From a virus: a DNA stretch of 50,108 nt. Location: the IMG/VR virus record IMGVR_UViG_3300023223_000822, positions 1 through 50,108 of that record; one strand, 5' to 3'. A model generated the notes under the pieces. It made no database searches and was not told where the DNA came from. It saw nothing but the letters and a program-made list of their open reading frames with translations. Of this stretch, positions 48,201 to 50,108 are shown one piece after another. Within the stretch, counting starts at the first letter, position 1; each line of letters begins with the position of its first letter. The position numbers and the translations under genes were made by a program.

Positions 48201-48588
48201 CAAAACCAGCTTGAGCCAAAAACCTCATACCATCCGCTGCTTGAGTCGCAGAAAATACGGTCGTAGCACCCATCTCTCTAGCTTTATCGGTCAAAGCCAC
48301 TATTTCCCGTGTACTACCCCTCGTCACGGCAGCCACTGCATCCATTGCCTTCTCGAATTTCGCTAGAGTAGCCACAATGCCAACAATGGCAAAAGCTCCT
48401 CCCAACGTAGCCAAAGTTCCTCGTAGGTTAGAGACTGCAGCAGTCGTACCTCGAAAAGAGGTATTCATCCTTGTCGCCGCAGCTTGAGCGGCTGCTCCAG
48501 TCTTCACTAACTCTGCTTGAGTAGCCTTCAGACCTCTCAGAGCTTGGGAGGACCTTACTACAATGTCTAAGCGGGCAACTTCTACCAT
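45289..48588 (-). CDS. Tail tape measure protein (TP901 family)
   Basis: 1099 aa. The N-terminal TP901-type core is clear (KAREMGATTVFSATQAADGM, LAESADIVSNVMAGFNIEAG, TNVRQLGEALKFAAPAAEAT). A hydrophobic segment at about 390-470 follows, then coiled coil (about 480-860), then Gly-rich hydrophobic repeats (GGLFGDLLGGIGGLFSGGGG) before a short C-terminal domain. At about 0.15 nm per residue this predicts a tail near 165 nm. TAATG overlap with the chaperone stop. Confidence 0.93.
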   Translation of the reverse strand: MVEVARLDIVVRSSQALRGLKATQAELVKTGAAAQAAATRMNTSFRGTTAAVSNLRGTLATLGGAFAIVGIVATLAKFEKAMDAVAAVTRGSTREIVALTDKAREMGATTVFSATQAADGMRFLAQAGFEVDKILAAIGPSLKLAQVGMLSLAESADIVSNVMAGFNIEAGEVARVADVMASIVTRANTNVRQLGEALKFAAPAAEATGQTIELTAAAIGILSDAGLQASLAGTGLRQALLKMSNVGKKAGDTLSDMGLTIEDINPEANTLTEILIKLRDANLGVAEASKLFEARAGTAVIVLTKNIDRLQKLEEAAKNSGGELVTAAAIMSDNLVGAGKAFVSVLQELILQTGDAGLTGALRDTIDFLTGTLRALTGLLDPTDELNAKFFIAADVLRVFGVVLAGLAIGKVASALLGLVGLLPRLIIGIKGATVAMTAFNFSLSGNRIGLIIAAITAAGTAYFLFRDEVEEAATTQDILTASTNTLKDIQTEAVKASADRLKALAKETEELKKATTETLQLAIAKEKDALATLKVQRASAAATIAKGPSDAQLAARGGLPLGRANVEKSQAIFAASDKGLDAIKAQEKAILDLENQLDSFNAVVEITRQLVEGEIEIPLDPDDKVPGKIKDLTAAKDIISDLRFEIEQMSRSELDQDIFESLRNADVALDTDLGQRIASLTTTLDLMTTAADMAAEAQKELVKAQEDATAEIEKYIPNQELINTKLDVYGQALEAGTIDLQLFTEITKEMEEAQNRLNPLWVEAQRVISDLKGPQEQYNEAAARYNLLLDRQLISQPQMTQALFEMRKELGLLGPEFDRQTELADGFASAITDSVGALLKGGKDIRSIFSDLAGTISDLILQITLLEPLEDFLRNSFGGTGSEREQTGRSGGGIFEAFTAAEASSTPAALDEGGTAANLRGQVEEGAAAGIATGFSLGGDTFLEGLDLSFEDVLGGFGGLFGDLLGGIGGLFSGGGGGGGIAGFIGSLFGGAMANGGTLGAGQFGIVGDSGPEFIAAGSRPLSVTPIEPGSTGTGGNIEGLLQDLLQVTRDKELTVINNNEQDPSATIEVLRTRAGVKENRNRVSADRRQTKRILGLP

Positions 48589-48995
48589 TATCTCCTACGC
48601 CTTCCAGACTTCGCTTTCGCTTGAGCAGCCTTCCGTTTGGACTCCGCTTCGGCTTTCTTCCTCTCGTCTGAGATTTTTCCCCTCATCAACTCCAACCACT
48701 TTGAGTCCATCGCTCGAATGTAAATCAGCATGTCTGATCTTATCGATTGTTCGTGAATTGAGTTCAAGTTCAAATGGGCTTGCAATTCCGAAGCTCCTAT
48801 TGCCATAGGCCCGTTCGCATCCCAATGCCTGGATTGGGATAAAAACCAAAAATGGTTGTAGTACTCTCGCTCGAACTGCGAAAGGAGTGGCTTCGCCGCT
48901 AAAGATGGCGGCATCTCTCCAGTCTCCTTGAATACTCCTACAAGGAAACTCTCTCGTCCTGCCCACTGGGTGTCCCACTCGATTCGCTGCTTAAG
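48588..48995 (-). CDS. Tail assembly chaperone, frameshift extension (gpT-like)
   Basis: Read only after a -1 slip at 49001-48995. The new frame is open at once (GGG AAA CTT AAG), giving KLKQRIEWDTQWAGRESFLV, then a conserved-looking MPPSLAAKPLLSQFEREYY, 135 aa in all. It ends in a Lys/Arg-rich tail (KAAQAKAKSGRRRR). It forms a 266-aa G-T fusion that binds the tape measure protein. ATG 48914 could also start a short product, but the open frame above it argues for the fusion. Confidence 0.8.
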   Translation of the reverse strand, partial: LKQRIEWDTQWAGRESFLVGVFKETGEMPPSLAAKPLLSQFEREYYNHFWFLSQSRHWDANGPMAIGASELQAHLNLNSIHEQSIRSDMLIYIRAMDSKWLELMRGKISDERKKAEAESKRKAAQAKAKSGRRRR

Positions 48996-49387
48996 TTTCC
49001 CATTTCTTGCTCCATCATCTGGGCGCGGAAACTAGCCATGTTATCAGCAAACGACTGAATCATGGTTCGGAAATCAGGGTATTCCAGCATGTACTCTTGA
49101 GCCTTTTCCTTCGAGTATGGAACTTCCTCTCCGTTATCGGTGAAGCCTTTCCAATCCAAAAGGACGGCTTCTGCCAGTACTTCGACGAGGATTTTCTCCC
49201 CTTCTTCCTCACTCATAGTACCCATATCAACCGCGGTACGATAGGGCTCGATGTGCTTCCGGAAGATTTCCCGATAACGAGTGGTGTTGGCTCTTGCAAC
49301 CTTAACTTCCCCTCCCTCTCCGAGAGGAAACCACTTCCCGGAGAGTTCAGCTTCTTTATCAGTCGCGAAAGTCTTCTTCAGTTCCAT
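48938..49387 (-). CDS. Tail assembly chaperone (gpG-like)
   Basis: 149 aa from ATG 49387 (GGAG with 6-nt spacer; TTG 49399 is less likely). Charged, helical (EEGEKILVEVLAEAVLLDWK), a typical G-type chaperone placed between the tail tube and the tape measure. The slippery heptamer lies about 20 codons before the stop, so most ribosomes should make this form and some the longer fusion. Confidence 0.85.
   Translation of the reverse strand: MELKKTFATDKEAELSGKWFPLGEGGEVKVARANTTRYREIFRKHIEPYRTAVDMGTMSEEEGEKILVEVLAEAVLLDWKGFTDNGEEVPYSKEKAQEYMLEYPDFRTMIQSFADNMASFRAQMMEQEMGNLSSESSGTPSGQDERVSL
48995..49001 (-). promoter_or_regulatory. -1 ribosomal frameshift site GGGAAAC
   Basis: On the mRNA strand G GGA AAC (frame 0: ATG GGA AAC TTA). 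Slipping back one base gives GGG AAA CTT, which stays open for 135 codons. It fits X XXY YYZ and is near-identical to the lambda G/T site GGGAAAG. Confidence 0.88.
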
Positions 49388-49413
49388 AATTAGCTCCAAT
49401 TATTGCGTTTTAT

Positions 49414-49428
49414 CTGAGTACTACTCAG
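49414..49428 (-). other. Small hairpin after the tail tube gene
   Basis: CTGAGT-AGT-ACTCAG on the transcribed strand (6 bp, 3-nt loop), between the tail tube stop and the chaperone start. No T-run. It may tune the tube/chaperone expression ratio or stabilise mRNA. Confidence 0.45.
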
Positions 49429-49447
49429 GTCAAGTTAGAAGAGTCGG

Positions 49448-50107
49448 CTATAAGCCCGCCTCTACTATATCGATCACCAGCACTGCTGATGTCGTCGCGT
49501 CCCTCACCGCGGTAAACTCTAACGGGAGAAGGACATCATCGTTTCCACCCTCTGCAGTAGGGTTGCCATCTGAGAAAAAGAGCTTCGGAATCGTGAACTC
49601 CATCACATTTCCGGTCGAACCGTCCCCGTCCGTGAACCTAAATCTCAGACTCGAAGACGTGTGGTTGATGAACTTCCGGTACAAGGCCATGTCTTGGAAA
49701 TAAGCCGTCACCGTACCGGTCACATCTACAAACCCGTAACCCACGTCAATAGGCGACTTAGATCCAATCTGAGGCTTCACCCGCAAGTTGTTTCCGATCT
49801 CCAGTTCAATGGACTGGAGTGCCGTTGTCAATGCAACACCAGCCTCTTCGATTGTCCCTAGATTTGTTGTACCGTTCAGTGGGTCGTTAACCGTTGAAGG
49901 AACAGTCTGGCCGGATCTTGATGCGGTCGGATCAACATCAAGGAGTGCTTCCTTTCCGTTAATCGTAAAGGCTCCATTCACGATCGATCCAGATTCCGCG
50001 GTAAAGGTCATCGTCGCGCCGCGGAGTCCGTTAAACCCCAGGTACTCTACGATATCCGAGAAAAACTTTTCCAGGACCAGGGACTTCCGCCCATTTCCGT
50101 TCTTCAA
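49448..50107 (-). CDS. Major tail (tube) protein, 5' end cut by the window
   Basis: 219 aa visible and open to the window edge, so the N-terminus is probably missing. Beta-rich with the tail-tube pattern: MTFTAESGSIVNGAFTINGK, IELEIGNNLRVKPQIGSKSP, FVDVTGTVTAYFQDMALYRK, FTIPKLFFSDGN, VLLPLEFTAVRD. It lies immediately upstream of the G/GT chaperones, the normal order in siphoviruses. It should polymerise around the tape measure protein. Confidence 0.85.
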   Translation of the reverse strand: MKNGNGRKSLVLEKFFSDIVEYLGFNGLRGATMTFTAESGSIVNGAFTINGKEALLDVDPTASRSGQTVPSTVNDPLNGTTNLGTIEEAGVALTTALQSIELEIGNNLRVKPQIGSKSPIDVGYGFVDVTGTVTAYFQDMALYRKFINHTSSSLRFRFTDGDGSTGNVMEFTIPKLFFSDGNPTAEGGNDDVLLPLEFTAVRDATTSAVLVIDIVEAGL

Positions 50108-50108
50108 C

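Noticed and set aside
48595-48978. 127-aa minus-strand frame near the tail chaperones
   Set aside because: Third frame; the -1 frameshift frame accounts for the region.

Overview
The window is about 50 kb of a tailed bacteriophage genome, and every gene I can support lies on the minus strand. A TP901-type tape measure protein (1099 aa), a lambda G/GT-style -1 frameshift cassette, a tail tube protein and an L/J-like tail tip point to a long, non-contractile (siphovirus) tail. A D-Ala-D-Ala/L-Ala-D-Glu-type peptidase, consensus sigma70 promoters and two perfect CRP-type operators suggest a Gram-negative host, most likely a gammaproteobacterium; the host is an inference. Head, portal and terminase genes are not in the window. 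I saw no integrase and no repressor.

Layout in the direction of transcription (high to low coordinates). (1) 50.1-33.1 kb, virion tail: tail tube (partial), G/GT chaperones with a GGGAAAC slippery site, tape measure, four baseplate/tip proteins, and a 2048-aa tip protein with five lectin-like C-terminal domains. A small gene and an M15 endolysin follow. (2) 32.3-24.9 kb, replication: SNF2 helicase, a degenerate DnaC-like protein, a DnaB-like helicase with an odd Walker A, a stand-alone CHC2 zinc domain, a helix-turn-helix protein with its own promoter, and a family A DNA polymerase with a Cys-cluster insertion. (3) 24.9-18.1 kb: a strong promoter, an 11-aa leader peptide and about 410 nt of hairpin-rich RNA, then a 49-aa basic protein, tRNA-Tyr, endonuclease IV, a CobS/CobT-like AAA+ and VWA pair, and clamp-loader delta' and delta-like proteins. 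(4) 18.1-15.6 kb: a sigma-like gene behind a promoter carrying two CRP-type sites, a LAGLIDADG homing endonuclease, a hairpin and a 355-aa unknown. (5) 15.6-8.4 kb: promoter, DNA ligase, SLOG protein, hypoxanthine phosphoribosyltransferase, UvsY-like and HU-like proteins, a candidate ssDNA-binding protein, a RuvC-like nuclease, RecA and SurE. (6) 8.4-0 kb: a dense chain of small genes, mostly coupled through ATGA/GTGA/TTGA overlaps. It includes an SbcD-like phosphoesterase, a candidate Acb2/Tad1-type nucleotide sponge, zinc-finger peptides, small membrane proteins and an 11-nt tandem repeat.

Replication and recombination look largely self-sufficient: polymerase, helicase, primase zinc domain, loader remnant, two clamp-loader subunits, ligase, RecA, RuvC and AP endonuclease. 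No sliding clamp and no primase catalytic domain are visible. Transcription appears to start from at least four near-identical promoters (TTGACA/T, 17 bp, TGnTATAAT). Three of them feed a shared leader in which GACGAGGA sits exactly 7 nt before ATG.

Two observations stand out. One is a CRP-controlled promoter layout for the sigma-like gene (sites centred near -61 and -101). The other is a short N-terminal motif, roughly SLKxLLxIEDPP, shared by at least seven otherwise unlike small proteins.
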